Of a DNA stretch of 64,000 nt, positions 19,259 through 29,300 are shown piece after piece (positions within the stretch are counted from its first letter, which is position 1; each line of letters begins with the position of its first letter). The notes under the pieces are model-generated. The model had not been told where the DNA came from. It did no database searches and worked only from the letters and a program-made list of their open reading frames with translations. Source of the stretch: Aurantiochytrium sp. KH105 (taxonomy: Eukaryota > Sar > Bigyra > Thraustochytrida > Thraustochytriidae); assembly GCA_003116975.1 (NCBI GenBank), contig BGKB01000125.1, positions 62,001-126,000 of the forward strand, given 5' to 3'. The translations under genes and the position numbers were made by a program.

Positions 19259-20974
19259 TCATCTGAGGTAACGCTCATCGATAATTCCGCGCTCGACATC
19301 GGCATAGGCAAAGTTTTCCTCGGGAAGCGAGGAGATCGAGTCCATGGGCTGCAAAAATGCTTGCACAAGCACCGGCTCCGCGAAAATACCCGCCTGGAAC
19401 TCCTCAAAGCTGATGAGCTCGTCTCCGTTGACGTCGACGCGCTGAAAGATGCGCTCCAACGTCTCAGAGGCGGTTTCGGGCGCAGCGCCAAGCAACGTCG
19501 AAAGGACCTTGCCGACATTCTGCTTGGAAATGTGGCCTGATCCGTCTTCGTCGTAAATGTTAAAGCATAGTTCGAGGGCCTCCCGTTCGGACTTGCGCAG
19601 CACGGCGAGATTGACCAGAAAGGTGCGATAGTCAATCGCGCCAGCGCCATTGATGTCAAAGAGATCAAACATACGGTCAAAGGGCACATCCTCGAAGCCA
19701 AGGCGGCGCATTGCCGAGTGAAACGAGGCGCGGTCGAGCTGCTCCTCGAAAGCATGCAGCTGGAATGAGGCACGGATCCGCTGGAGTTCCTCGAGATTGA
19801 AGCAATTTGCTTCCGAAGAGTCCACAAGTGTCTGCAGGCGGCGGCGCATGCCGAGCTGAGCGCCCCAAATGACGGCCATGGCCGCTGCGCGGAAACGCTG
19901 TTTGGCGCGGAGCTTCTTCATCTGGTCCAGCGTCGAGTCGAGCTCGGCGCTCGGCGCGTTCTTCATCCAGCGGTGCGCAAGGACTTCCTCGCAGGTGAGC
20001 CGCTTCGTGGGGTCCGTCACGAGCATACGGCTGACGAGATCCTTGGCATCCTTGGAGATGTTGCCCCACTGCTCGGCGTGAAACTCGTATTGGCCGCGGC
20101 GAATCTGCTTGAAAAGCTCGCGCACGTTCTCGTGATAAAAGGGCGGGTAACCGACCAAGAGAATGTACAGGATGACGCCCATGGACCAGATGTCGCACGG
20201 CTCGCCGTAAAAGGGCCCTCGCGGCTGGATCGAGACCACCTCGGGCGCAACGTAGTTCGGGGTCCCCACGACCGTCTTGTGAACATCGGGCCACTCGGTG
20301 ACCATGGCGAGACCAAAGTCTGTAATTTTCACCTCGGCATCCTCCGCATCGCTGCTAAAGACCAGGTTCTCGGGTTTGAGATCGCGGTGCAGGATCCCGG
20401 CCTTGTGGAGCGTTTGCACCGCGCGCATGATTTTGATCATGAGATGCGCGGCGTCTTGCTCCGTATACCGCTGGCGTGCGACGATGCGGTCAAAGAGCTC
20501 CTTCCCCTCGAGCACCTCCATGACGATGGCCAGTCGGTTTTCTTCTCGAACAACGTCCTTGATGACGATAAGGTTGGTCGTGTCGCAGCGCTCGCGGATG
20601 CGCTGCATGATCTTGATCTCATTTTCAAGAATTCGCTCCTGGCGCTGTTGCTCTGAGGGGGAGAGCGAGGAGAACTGGATCACTTTGATGGCCACTATCT
20701 CGCCAGACGCGAGGTGCTTGCCGCGGTACACCACGGAGAAGGCGCCCTTGCCGAGTTCGTCCTTGACCTCGTACAGGTCCTTGATCTTGCGGATTTTCTT
20801 CGAGTTCGCAAGCGCCAGCCTGCCATCGAGGACCTCCGCGCCGCGACGGGCCGTGCTGGCGCCGACGCCCGCCGCGGGCGCGCCCGGCGGCGCGCTCGGC
20901 GGCGCGCTGGCCGCCTGCTCGCCCCCGCCGAGTCTGGACATGACCGCCGCCAGCGTGCCGCTCACGGCCGCCAT
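19259..20974 (-). CDS. CaMK-type protein kinase with C-terminal EF-hands (CDPK/CCaMK-like)
   Basis: 571 residues from the first in-frame ATG (20974-20972). After a Pro/Ala-rich head, the kinase domain spans about 68-325: GKGAFS glycine loop, catalytic Lys97 in VAIK, HRDLKPEN, DFGLA and GTPNYVAPE, so it should be active. A basic helix follows (KLRAKQRFRAAAMAVIWG) that resembles the autoinhibitory/calmodulin-binding segment of CaMKs. Then come EF-hand-like motifs: DINGAGAIDYRT (degenerate last position), DEDGSGHISKQN and the canonical DVNGDELISFEE. The kinase-plus-EF-hand order is that of CDPKs and plant CCaMK. There is no N-terminal MG, so it is not myristoylated like many CDPKs. Expected role: a Ca2+-responsive Ser/Thr kinase. 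Confidence 0.9.
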   Translation of the reverse strand: MAAVSGTLAAVMSRLGGGEQAASAPPSAPPGAPAAGVGASTARRGAEVLDGRLALANSKKIRKIKDLYEVKDELGKGAFSVVYRGKHLASGEIVAIKVIQFSSLSPSEQQRQERILENEIKIMQRIRERCDTTNLIVIKDVVREENRLAIVMEVLEGKELFDRIVARQRYTEQDAAHLMIKIMRAVQTLHKAGILHRDLKPENLVFSSDAEDAEVKITDFGLAMVTEWPDVHKTVVGTPNYVAPEVVSIQPRGPFYGEPCDIWSMGVILYILLVGYPPFYHENVRELFKQIRRGQYEFHAEQWGNISKDAKDLVSRMLVTDPTKRLTCEEVLAHRWMKNAPSAELDSTLDQMKKLRAKQRFRAAAMAVIWGAQLGMRRRLQTLVDSSEANCFNLEELQRIRASFQLHAFEEQLDRASFHSAMRRLGFEDVPFDRMFDLFDINGAGAIDYRTFLVNLAVLRKSEREALELCFNIYDEDGSGHISKQNVGKVLSTLLGAAPETASETLERIFQRVDVNGDELISFEEFQAGIFAEPVLVQAFLQPMDSISSLPEENFAYADVERGIIDERYLR

Positions 20975-21524
20975 CCACGACGCCGCGGGCCCGCCCTCCT
21001 CGCCGCGCGCGCGCCGGGACACGCCCCGCGCCGCGCCGCGCTCCGCTCCGCGCGCCCGCCCAGCACCCGCCTGCGGCAGAGCCTCTCGGAGTCCTCGTCC
21101 TCGAGCTCGAGCTCGACCTCGTTCTCGTTCTGCGCCGTCACTCAATCACTCCCTCCCTCACGCGCTCAATCAAATCAATCAACACCCGCGCTCTTATCCT
21201 GCCAGCCCGCCCGCCCAGAAAGACTCGGACGCCGCGACCGCGATGCGAGATTGCCGCGCCGGGCTCTCCGACGGAGGGCGCCGTGCGCACGGGCCTCGGC
21301 CTCGCCATGGCGTCGCCTCGACCACGGCCAGGCGTGCACGCCGCGGCCATCGCCATCTCGAGCACCTCGCTGAGGCACAAGCGACCGGGCGCACGCCCGC
21401 CGCCAGCTCCAGCACGCGGGGCGCGCTTGAGGCGCACGCGCTGCACTGCGCCGCGCGCCGCACGACGCCGGGGTAGAGGAGAAGAGAGCGGCGCAATTTC
21501 GCGCCGTTGGCGGCGGCGAGGACG

Positions 21525-21572
21525 TGGATGCGGATGCGGATGTGGATGCGGATGTGGATGTGGATGTGGATG
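21525..21572. repeat. Hexanucleotide repeat (GGATGC/GGATGT)n
   Basis: About eight tandem copies of GGATGY, with C/T variation at the last base. Confidence 0.9.
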
Positions 21573-22005
21573 ACGATGAGGATGCCATGCATGGGCTGCT
21601 GCTGCTGCATGCTCTGCGCTGCGTGGCGCTCTAGTGAGGCTTGAGGCTAGAAGTGGCGTGGCGAGCGAGGCGCTGATGTGCTCGGTGGCGGCCTCCGGCC
21701 AGCGCGCAGGTGTGGTGGACAACGTACGCACGTGTGCAAGGTTGTTCTTACGACATTGATCGATCGATCTCGCGAGGGGCCCAGTGACTCACATGACTCG
21801 CATAAAGAGGAGGCAATGAGCGAGCCGCAGCCGCAACCAGCAGCAGCGGAAGAAAAAGTAATCTCGGGCTGCTGCGTTTGTCGGGACAACTGGCTAGCTT
21901 CGCTGGCTAGCTTGGCTGACCAGCTAGAAGGGTGATGTGGATGTATACTATGCATGTGGCAGTAAGTAGGTGAAAGCAAGCATTTGCGTCGGGGATGAGC
22001 TCGCG

Positions 22006-22034
22006 CTGCACTGCACTGCACTGCACTGCACTGC
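22006..22034. repeat. Pentanucleotide repeat (CTGCA)n
   Basis: More than five tandem CTGCA copies. Each junction is TGCA, so the tract is partly self-complementary. Confidence 0.9.
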
Positions 22035-22237
22035 GGTACACTGGACTGGCAGAGAAAGTTCGAGCTACGGCCATCTTTCCATGACAAGCACATGTAGTAA
22101 ATGGGTGGCAAGCAGAGATCGCGAGCGACTGTAAGGAAAGAGAATAGAATAACAACTTGATGGAAAGTAAATGCTATCTGCATCGGAAGGAAAAGAGACT
22201 TTTCGTCTCAACATCTCTCAATCTGTCGAGAGTATTT

Positions 22238-23356
22238 CTAGTGCGAGACTCGCGAATCAGCAGTCTTGGGCCACTCGGGAGAAGGCATGGACGTGAACTT
22301 GGCGGCAAACTTATCGGTCTTTTTAAAGCCCTCCACGCCATAGAAAATGCAACCAATAGCGTGCTGCTCGACCGAGTCGCGCACATCATGAAAACTAAGA
22401 CCAAGTTCCTCGCGAACCTTGGCGTTATTGACGCGCGCCGCAGGCTTGCCGATTTGTGGAAGAATCTCTCTCACGGCGCCGTCAAAGTGGCTGATTATCC
22501 AGAGCAGCGCGTAGGGAAGCTTGCGCGTTGGTGGCTTGTAGCCATACTCGTTAAGAGCCGCTGCAATAATCTTGGAGATATCGAGGAAGTTCATGGGCTC
22601 ATTCACCAGAGCGTAACGCTGACCTGCAGCGGAAGCTTCCGACATCGCAAGGACGTGCGCGCGCGCCACATCACGTACATCAATAAGAGAGGTTGCCATG
22701 TTTGGCACTCCGGGCATTTCGCGCATGGTCAAACGGCGAATCAGCTCGTGGCTTGAGGCCCAAGCCGCAGAGAGAGGCGGACCCACGACGAGGGTTGGGC
22801 AGATGGTGGAAAGCTCGAAGCAGCCCGGATTATCCTCAACAAACTTCCACGCCGCGCGCTCTGCCATGGTTTTCGATTTTGCATATGGCTGAACAGCATC
22901 CTCATCGGTCCAGAGCGACTCGGGCTTGTCCTCTAGCTCCTCATTCGAATGTCCACCGGCAACGGCGGCCATCGAGCTTGTGACAACCACGCGCTTCACC
23001 GTGCCCGCCTGCTTGGCAGCCCGCAGAACGTTGAGCGTGCCTTCACGAGCAGGCTTGTAAAGCTTTTCCTCGGCTTCTGCCGGCTTGCACGCCAGTAAAA
23101 ACGGGCTCGCCACGTGCGCCACATAGTCGCAGCCCTCGCAGGCCGGGACCCAGCTCTCCGCGTTGCCCAGGTCTGCCTCCACGAGCTCCAGCGCAGCGCC
23201 CTCTGCAATCCATTCCTGAAGGTGCGAGGCTTTGCTCAGGTTGCGCACCGTCCCGCGCACCCGGTAGCCTTCGAGCAAAAACGCCTGCACCACGTGGCTC
23301 CCAATGTACCCCGTCGCGCCCGACACGAGCACCAGGCCCTTGTTCCCGGCGCTCAT
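22238..23356 (-). CDS. Extended SDR, dihydroflavonol-4-reductase/cinnamoyl-CoA-reductase-like
   Basis: 372 residues from the ATG at 23356. The Rossmann motif GATGYIGSH is near the N-terminus, followed by VRGTVRNLSK, where Arg suits NADPH binding. The catalytic Tyr-Lys pair is in YAKSKTMAE, preceded by VVTSSMAAVAG. The family reduces ketone or aldehyde groups on small molecules; plant DFR and CCR and yeast methylglyoxal reductases (GRE2-like) belong to it. The substrate is not predictable. The C-terminal part (DISKIIAAALNEYG, INNAKV-like VNNAKVREEL) fits the family. The protein is somewhat longer than usual because of a C-terminal tail. Confidence 0.87.
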   Translation of the reverse strand: MSAGNKGLVLVSGATGYIGSHVVQAFLLEGYRVRGTVRNLSKASHLQEWIAEGAALELVEADLGNAESWVPACEGCDYVAHVASPFLLACKPAEAEEKLYKPAREGTLNVLRAAKQAGTVKRVVVTSSMAAVAGGHSNEELEDKPESLWTDEDAVQPYAKSKTMAERAAWKFVEDNPGCFELSTICPTLVVGPPLSAAWASSHELIRRLTMREMPGVPNMATSLIDVRDVARAHVLAMSEASAAGQRYALVNEPMNFLDISKIIAAALNEYGYKPPTRKLPYALLWIISHFDGAVREILPQIGKPAARVNNAKVREELGLSFHDVRDSVEQHAIGCIFYGVEGFKKTDKFAAKFTSMPSPEWPKTADSRVSH

Positions 23357-23585
23357 CCTGCGCAGCTTGCTTGACTTGCCCGTCTTCGAGATCTCCCACG
23401 TTAATTACGAGTTTGCTTGCTGGCTGTGCGTGTGTCCAGGAATCGTATACTACACGCTACCGTCCCGCGCCACTTGTTGCAATGGCAAGTGAAGTGAGTT
23501 CTTTGTTCACCGGTACTATTTGCCGGCAGGCCACACACACACACACACGGCGTCGATCCATGGCCAGAACAACATTCAAGCTCGA

Positions 23586-23612
23586 GGCGGGCGGGCGGGC
23601 GGGCGGGCGGGC
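23586..23612. repeat. GGGC microsatellite
   Basis: About six GGGC/GCGG units in a row on the plus strand, G-rich enough to form a quadruplex in principle. Confidence 0.85.
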
Positions 23613-23632
23613 CTGACGAACGAACGAGAAAG

Positions 23633-23661
23633 GTGAAGTTCACAAATAGGGCGAACTTCAC
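23633..23661. repeat. Perfect 9-bp inverted repeat (hairpin)
   Basis: GTGAAGTTC at 23633-23641 and GAACTTCAC at 23653-23661 are exact reverse complements around an 11-nt loop. No gene is attached, so its role is unknown. Confidence 0.7.
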
Positions 23662-23668
23662 GCAGATG

Positions 23669-23748
23669 CGATGACTATATTTTAGCAAAGAAGGGTCGTG
23701 GCCAAGCAGGATCGATGACTATTTTACAAGATACAAGGGTCGTGGCCA
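23669..23748. repeat. Imperfect direct repeat of about 36 nt
   Basis: Copies at 23669-23704 and 23713-23748 share the opening CGATGACTAT and the ending AAGGGTCGTGGCCA, with a more variable centre. The spacing is 44 nt. Confidence 0.75.
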
Positions 23749-23786
23749 TCTGCGAAGATGACCGAACCTCGCTGGGGGTCATTCAA

Positions 23787-23835
23787 ACGTAAGTCGCACC
23801 TCCGGGGAGTTCTTAGGAAAGACGCGCCTCTCTGC
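23787..23835 (+). pseudogene. Short remnant matching the acyl-CoA synthetase coding sequence
   Basis: These 49 nt align without gaps to 33347-33395 inside the acyl-CoA synthetase gene, with 42 of 49 bases identical by eye, in the same orientation. The counterpart encodes VSRTYGEFLGDMRLC; the remnant would read VSRTSGEFLGKTRLS. The flanks are much less similar. It is best read as a fragment of a lost paralogue or a small ectopic copy. Confidence 0.45.
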
Positions 23836-23885
23836 TGGACTTGAGGGCTCGGAGCCATGTAGAGACACCAATTCGCAATTTATTA

Positions 23886-25022
23886 TTAATCATGATTCCT
23901 GCGAAGAAGCAGATCTTTGAGAGGTATTGCTACTCGGCCTGACGAGTCTCCATGCACTGAAGCGTCTGTTGTGCCGGCCACTGCAGAGTCGCCGAGCGTA
24001 TTGTAGTTGGTCGAGACCACCTCGCTTGCAAATGATTGCATTGCGTGATGCTTTTTATGGTGAACGCGAGAACGGTTTGCCACAACAGCGCGTCCTGCGA
24101 TGCGTGTGGCGCCCTCGAAAACGGCGGCTCCCATGTTGGCTGTCGTAACCTGAATAACGACAAGGGGGCTAGCCCATGGCCAGATGCAAAGAACAAGCGC
24201 AAAGATGCTATTCAGACAGATGAACCCGAAAAGAGCTCGAGCACCAAGACGAGTGTTGGCGATGATTCGCAATAACCTTGTGCGAATGCTGTCCTCATTT
24301 ACATTCAATCGATTGCTCGTCTCTGTGACCACATCGACGAAGCCATGAGAAAGAAGAACGACCAGCAAACCCGCAATACACATTGTACTTGCCGTTGAAG
24401 CCGCATAGAGAAGGAACCAGATCTGAGACCGATTGGCAAATAAACCCCAGGGCGCGAGCACGTGAATGAAAAGGATTCCCAGAGGCACGTGAATGCGTCC
24501 GCAAAAACGACCGATCTCAATAACACGGCTTCTTGAGCTGACTCGAACTCCATGAAGAATTGAAATGTTCTGCAAAAAGAACCTTGCCACGTAAATGAGG
24601 TACGGCCAGATGAAGAATCCACTTAGCGAGAAGAAAAGCGTCTTGAAAAAATGGTCGCCAATCTTTTCGCTATGCCATACTAGAAAGGCTATCGAGTTGA
24701 CGAAAATGTTCACACTCACCATGAGACCAAGCTCATGATAGCGACGCGTGCGCTTGAAAGGGTTTCTACACCTCTTCTGATAGATAGCACAAAGTCTACG
24801 GGTCTTCACAAGCTCAACAACGCGCAGCATAAGATTGAGAGCCGAGATGATCAGCGTCGTAACAAGAAAGGCGTAGTGAAGTCTTTGAGGAATAACGCAG
24901 TCGCTCTTGGACTGCAGCCAAAAGTCGCCCGACGAGAGGTAGTGCGACGAGCACACACAAGCGTGCTCCACGCACTCTCCGCCATAGCTGCAAGCTGGAA
25001 AAGGCCAGTGCGCGTCACACAT
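23886..25022 (-). CDS. EGF-like/multi-pass membrane protein (5' end uncertain)
   Basis: The open frame from the ATG at 25022 gives 378 residues. It starts abruptly inside a Cys-rich, EGF-like module (CSYGGECVEHACVCSSHY) without a signal peptide. Then come about six or seven hydrophobic segments (for example LHYAFLVTTLIISALNLML, NIFVNSIAFLVW, LFFSLSGFFIWPYLIYVA, LLYAASTASTMCIAGLLVVL) and a hydrophilic tail. This EGF-plus-multi-TM arrangement recalls the end of the protein at the start of the window. Codons are visibly less GC-biased than in neighbouring genes. Protein-like sequence continues upstream in other frames, so the true gene is probably longer and either spliced or frame-shifted. Function unknown. 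Confidence 0.6.
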   Translation of the reverse strand: MCDAHWPFPACSYGGECVEHACVCSSHYLSSGDFWLQSKSDCVIPQRLHYAFLVTTLIISALNLMLRVVELVKTRRLCAIYQKRCRNPFKRTRRYHELGLMVSVNIFVNSIAFLVWHSEKIGDHFFKTLFFSLSGFFIWPYLIYVARFFLQNISILHGVRVSSRSRVIEIGRFCGRIHVPLGILFIHVLAPWGLFANRSQIWFLLYAASTASTMCIAGLLVVLLSHGFVDVVTETSNRLNVNEDSIRTRLLRIIANTRLGARALFGFICLNSIFALVLCIWPWASPLVVIQVTTANMGAAVFEGATRIAGRAVVANRSRVHHKKHHAMQSFASEVVSTNYNTLGDSAVAGTTDASVHGDSSGRVAIPLKDLLLRRNHD

Positions 25023-25368
25023 GCTCGCACTTGGCCGAAGTTGCCACTTTCTTCAGCAAGCATGTCGCATTCCGGTTCTAATTTGTAGTCTTGCATGCGC
25101 CCCACTCCCGCCGCCTCATTTGTTTCAAGTTCTATTGCGTTCTCGAGAGAAAGACGGATCATAACTCTGACACGCGCACCGTCGACGGACAAGGGAGACT
25201 CAACGGTACGATCTGTTTAGGGCCTAGGCCCCCTCCCTGGACCAAGTCATTCCTCTGTTGGACACGTCCCGTCTCACCGAGAGGGTCTGGTAGTGATTCT
25301 TTTACCAAGTCGTCGACGGTCGAAAGAGACTTTTTTTTTCCCCAACGGTATACAACGAACTCCCGCAA
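25023..25368 (-). other. Probable 5' coding sequence of the membrane protein gene, in shifted frames
   Basis: Upstream of the ATG at 25022 two further minus-strand stretches read like protein. The first, about 25020-25225, lies in another frame and includes MIRLSLENAIELETNEAAG and ECDMLAEESGNFGQVRAC. The second, about 25215-25368, is in a third frame and includes VVYRWGKKKSLSTVDDLV. The first joins the known frame neatly if two bases of a TGTGTG run at about 25014-25019 are discounted. Either the gene carries indels or the assembly does. The evidence is composition and continuity only. Confidence 0.35.
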
Positions 25369-25680
25369 AACAAGCTCGGACAGGCGTTCCCTCTCGGAGG
25401 CTTATTCTATTCTGTGGGCGTCTCTTGTTGGATAGCAGGAGGCTCCTTTGTCGTACAACAGCACGATTCTTTGCGAGCCATGTGTCCTGTCCGAAACGAC
25501 CCCGCAAATTCGTTGCCTTGTGTGCGTGTGTAACGAAGGACAAAAGGACATTAAGGACACAAGACTGGCTTTCAACGGCACAATCGTTACTACCAGGCCT
25601 ATGGAAGGTCAAAGGCTAGACATCGTGGGTTCCCATGCGACCAGCAGGAAGCAAGGAAGCACGACGACGCTTACCTCCCA

Positions 25681-25758
25681 ATCATTCATTCATTCATTCA
25701 TTCATTCATTCATTCATTCATTCATTCATTCATTCGTTCATTCATTCATTCAATCATT
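25681..25758. repeat. ATTC tetranucleotide microsatellite
   Basis: About seventeen ATTC units with one G and one A interruption towards the 3' end. Confidence 0.95.
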
Positions 25759-25873
25759 TACTCGATCACAACGTTAAAAGCTAAGCCAAAAAGGTGACCT
25801 TGGTCGCGTAGCCTCATCAAGCACTGTCTCCACCTTTAGCACCGCTCTACCTTCTAAGCACCGAGATCGTCCC

Positions 25874-25899
25874 TTCGTTCGTTCGTTCGTTCGTTCGTT
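25874..25899. repeat. TTCG tetranucleotide microsatellite
   Basis: About six uninterrupted TTCG units. Confidence 0.9.
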
Positions 25900-26370
25900 T
25901 CACTCCTCTTTCGCCCTTCCCTTCACCGCCCCTTTCCCCAATCACGTACCAGCAAAACCAAAGAGCCCTCCGCAAGCTGTCCTCTCTCCCCGGACGACAG
26001 CGACGCCGAGGTCGCGCTCGCGCATCTCTGCGTCCGTCCATCCTCCTGCTGCACGTGCGCCTTCTGCTCTCCAAAACCTCTGTGTCTTCATCCACGCATA
26101 CTACATCTTCCGCGCAGGGAGTGTGTACCGCAAGTGCAGAATGGCGGCGCGGTGGACACTGCGGCCTCGGCGCGCGCAAGTGCAGAATGGGCGGCGCAAG
26201 TGCGGAATGGGCGGCGCAAGTGGGCTATGCTCTGCTCTGCTCTGCTCTGCGGCTGCGCTGAGCGCGGCAGCGATTGATGAGCGACGTCGGCGTGCAGGAG
26301 GAGGCAGACCCCGTTCCTCGAGGACGGCGCGGGCGCGAGCGGAGCGTGCGCGGTCGGCGGCGGCGGGAGG

Positions 26371-29300
26371 ATGGACGAGAAGGACCTGCTCGCGCAGGTG
26401 ACCGCGGCGCGGTCGCTGGTGCGCGAGCAGGCCGCGGTGCGGCGGCGCGCGCGCGAAGATGGCGAACGCGAGCTCGCGCAGCTCGTGCACGCGCTGCGCG
26501 AGCGCGCCTCGCGCGAGCTGGAGCTGGAGCGCGCCGTGGAGCGGCTCCGCGCGGAGCAGGACCTGCTCACGGAGCTCGCCGACGAGCAGGCCAAGCGGTG
26601 CGCCTCGGCGCAGCGCGCGGAAAAGGAGATCCGCGCCTCCGTCGACGACCTGCGCCAGACGGCGGCCAAGGCCGTGCAGCAGACCAAGGCTGCGCGCGCA
26701 GAGGCGCGCGAGTGGCGCGCCAAGGAGGCAGACGCCGTCGCGGAGATTAACCGAAGGGCCGTGCAGCAGGCGCAGCTCAGGGAGACCATCCAGCACCTGC
26801 AGGACCAGGCCGCGCAACACCGCGTCACCAGCGCCGAGGCCCTCGCTTTGCAGGATAAGCTCGATGCGACGCGCAAGACCCTGGCCGAAGCACTCCGCGA
26901 ACGGGACGAAGACCGCATGGACCACGAGCATGAGACTCGCCAGCTCCGCAACGCGCTCTCGCGCGCCCAAAAGGCCGCAGAGGACGCCGAGGCCAAGGTC
27001 AGCCAGCTCGAGGCCAATGCTCCAGCTGCGTCGCGACCAGCCTCGCGCTCCATCCATGCGTCCTCGGTAGACTCACGCGAGGTCGGCGAAGTGCTGCAGC
27101 AAAAGGTGGAGGAGCAAATGCTCGAGATTATCCGACTGCAGACGGAAGTGACGCTTCGAGAAAAGCGCATTCTCGAAGTCAAGCAAGAGGCCCAGGAAGA
27201 CATCGCACGGGCCAAACTTGCAGCCATGTCATTACGAGGAAATTCTACGCGAACTCTCTCCGACGCTGCCACGAGCGGAGACGAGGCGGAGAAGGACGAC
27301 GGGGTCGAGGACGCTTCAGATCAAAAGTCTTCTTCGGCCAATGCAGAGGACGTGAACGAAGAGGACACCAATGCCAACGAGGCCGCGAGCGCTGCTGAAG
27401 AGCCTGCGCGCTTGGAAGAGATTTCGCGCCTGGAATCCAGAGTGCATTCGCTCGAGGCAAGCTTGCAGCGTGCCCGTGCCGAGGCCTCCAAGCTGCGCAA
27501 GGATCTTGCGTCCCGGAGCGAGCACGAGCTTCATTCTCAAAAGGAAATCGTCGCACTCAACGAACGTCTCTTGCACCGCGAGAGGGAGCTCCAAGACGCC
27601 ATGCGCGAGCGCGAGGCCCAGGACGCCCTCGAGTTGCAAGAAGCGCGCGAAATGGCCAACGAGCTACAGGCCGATATGGACACGCGTCTGCTCGAGGTCG
27701 CGAGGCTACAGGCTGCTCTTTCAAAATCGCAAAACGAGGAGCTCCGAGCTCGCAGTGCGGCTCGAGATGCCGAGCAAAAGTACGATGACCTTGTGGCGGA
27801 AAAGGCTTCCGCTGCCGCTACCTCAGCGGACCGCGCAGCAGCGGCCTCAGATACGAACGGCGGTGGCACTGTGTCCCCGGCCGTAATGGAAGAGATGCGC
27901 ATGCTTGCCAAGCTTTGCCAGAGCCTCTCTTCGGAGGCCGCGACACTTCGTGCACAGTTCCAATCGAGCGGAGACGAGCTTGCGCAAGAATGTCGCGAGC
28001 TTCGTGATCAGAGTCTTGCCCAGGCAGCCGACGCAAAGCGACTCCGAGACCAGTTAAGCCAGCTGCAACATCTTTACGCAGAAAGCCGTCAGGAAAACGA
28101 AGCACTTCAAGCTTCGCTTCGCGATGAGGCCCTCGAAATTCGTAATGAGGCCTTGCGCATCAGTGGCGCCACGCGTCAGGTTCTTCAAGAGACTGCAAAC
28201 TTTCAACGCAGCAAACAGGCGAACGGGCCGGCACGCGCGATGGGCAGCATGAGCAACGGGGCGGGAGTTGGCAAACCGTCCTTGTCGACGCTGTCAGCGC
28301 GTCGGAAAAAACAGGTTCGCGCCGATGAGCCTCAACAAGACGATCAGGCGGACTCGGAGGGGAGCGATCAAAAGGCCTGGGACGAAGAGAGTGAGGACGG
28401 CGATCTTGGCATCAACGAGGCTGCGCCGGGATTTCGCGCCCGCGGTGAGTCCGCCGCTGACAGACTTTCACAGATTGAGGCCGAGAATGCGCGCAATGCT
28501 GAACTTCCAACGCCCAAGTCGCCTCTCGAGGAAGGGGAGGAGTACGCGCACGGGGACGGAGACAACGACATTGACGTTGGCAACCAGGGCGACTTTGACG
28601 GCGAGGACTTTGACGAAGAAGGCGACGCCGATGATGCCGCTTCAGCATTTGGCGTGTCGAAACCCTCGCCAAAGACACGCGTGATTCTGAATGGCTATCT
28701 CCAAAAGGCGCCTCGTAGCACGGGCAACAAACCATACTGGGCCCGATGGGCCCGGCGCTGGTTCACGCTCACGTCCACCGCGCTCTTGTACTTTCGTTCG
28801 TCTTCGAGCAAAGCGCCGCGCGCCGTGTTGGACCTTCGATACATCCAAGTGTATGGTCCCAAAAATGAGCTCGACGAACGCGGGTGCAAATTTTATCTGC
28901 GCACGCCAGACCGAATCTATCAGCTCTGCGCGGAGAGCCAGTCTGTCTTGCGCGCATGGCTCGATGCGCTCGAAGATGCTATTGCGGACCTTGCCGCCCA
29001 GGGCCGTTCAAGAACCACATCGCAGGTTTCCGTCCCTGGCAGGTCCAAGAATCTGTACAAGGTTCTCGGCGTCTCCAAGAAATCTTCGATTGAAGATATC
29101 ACGTCGGCGTACGAAGCCAAGGCGGCAAAATTTCATCCTGACGTGAATCCTGATCCAGACATGGAAGCCTTTAATCTTCTCGAAAAGGCTTTTAGCGTGC
29201 TCAGCACGCCGAGTCTGCGAGCCGATTACAATGTGAGTCTTGACATTCGCAGACTCTTTGAGGGCGGTTTTGTCGCGCTGCTTCATCCAGAACCGCCAAC

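Larger units (their letters stand above)
20975..22237. promoter_or_regulatory. Intergenic region upstream of the kinase gene
   Basis: About 1.26 kb. The part next to the kinase is extremely GC-rich and open in several frames without a start codon. It contains a GGATGC/GGATGT repeat and a CTGCA pentamer repeat. No gene was recognised. Confidence 0.45.
23357..23885. promoter_or_regulatory. Intergenic region with hairpin, direct repeat and gene remnant
   Basis: About 530 nt upstream of the reductase. It contains an AC run (about 23530-23550), a GGGC run (23586-23612), a 9-bp perfect hairpin, two copies of a 36-nt repeat and a short stretch matching the acyl-CoA synthetase gene, each noted separately. 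Confidence 0.5.
25369..26370. promoter_or_regulatory. Intergenic region with ATTC and TTCG repeats
   Basis: About 1 kb upstream of the coiled-coil/PH/J gene, with two tetranucleotide repeats and a short CTCTGCTCTGCTCTG run near 26230-26250. Around 26140-26220 the phrase AAGTGCAGAATGG/AAGTGCGGAATGGGCGGCGC recurs about three times. No gene was recognised. Confidence 0.45.

Noticed and set aside
29233..29252. 20-nt GT...AG segment after the J domain
   Set aside because: Too short to be spliced, and removal leads at once to a stop codon.
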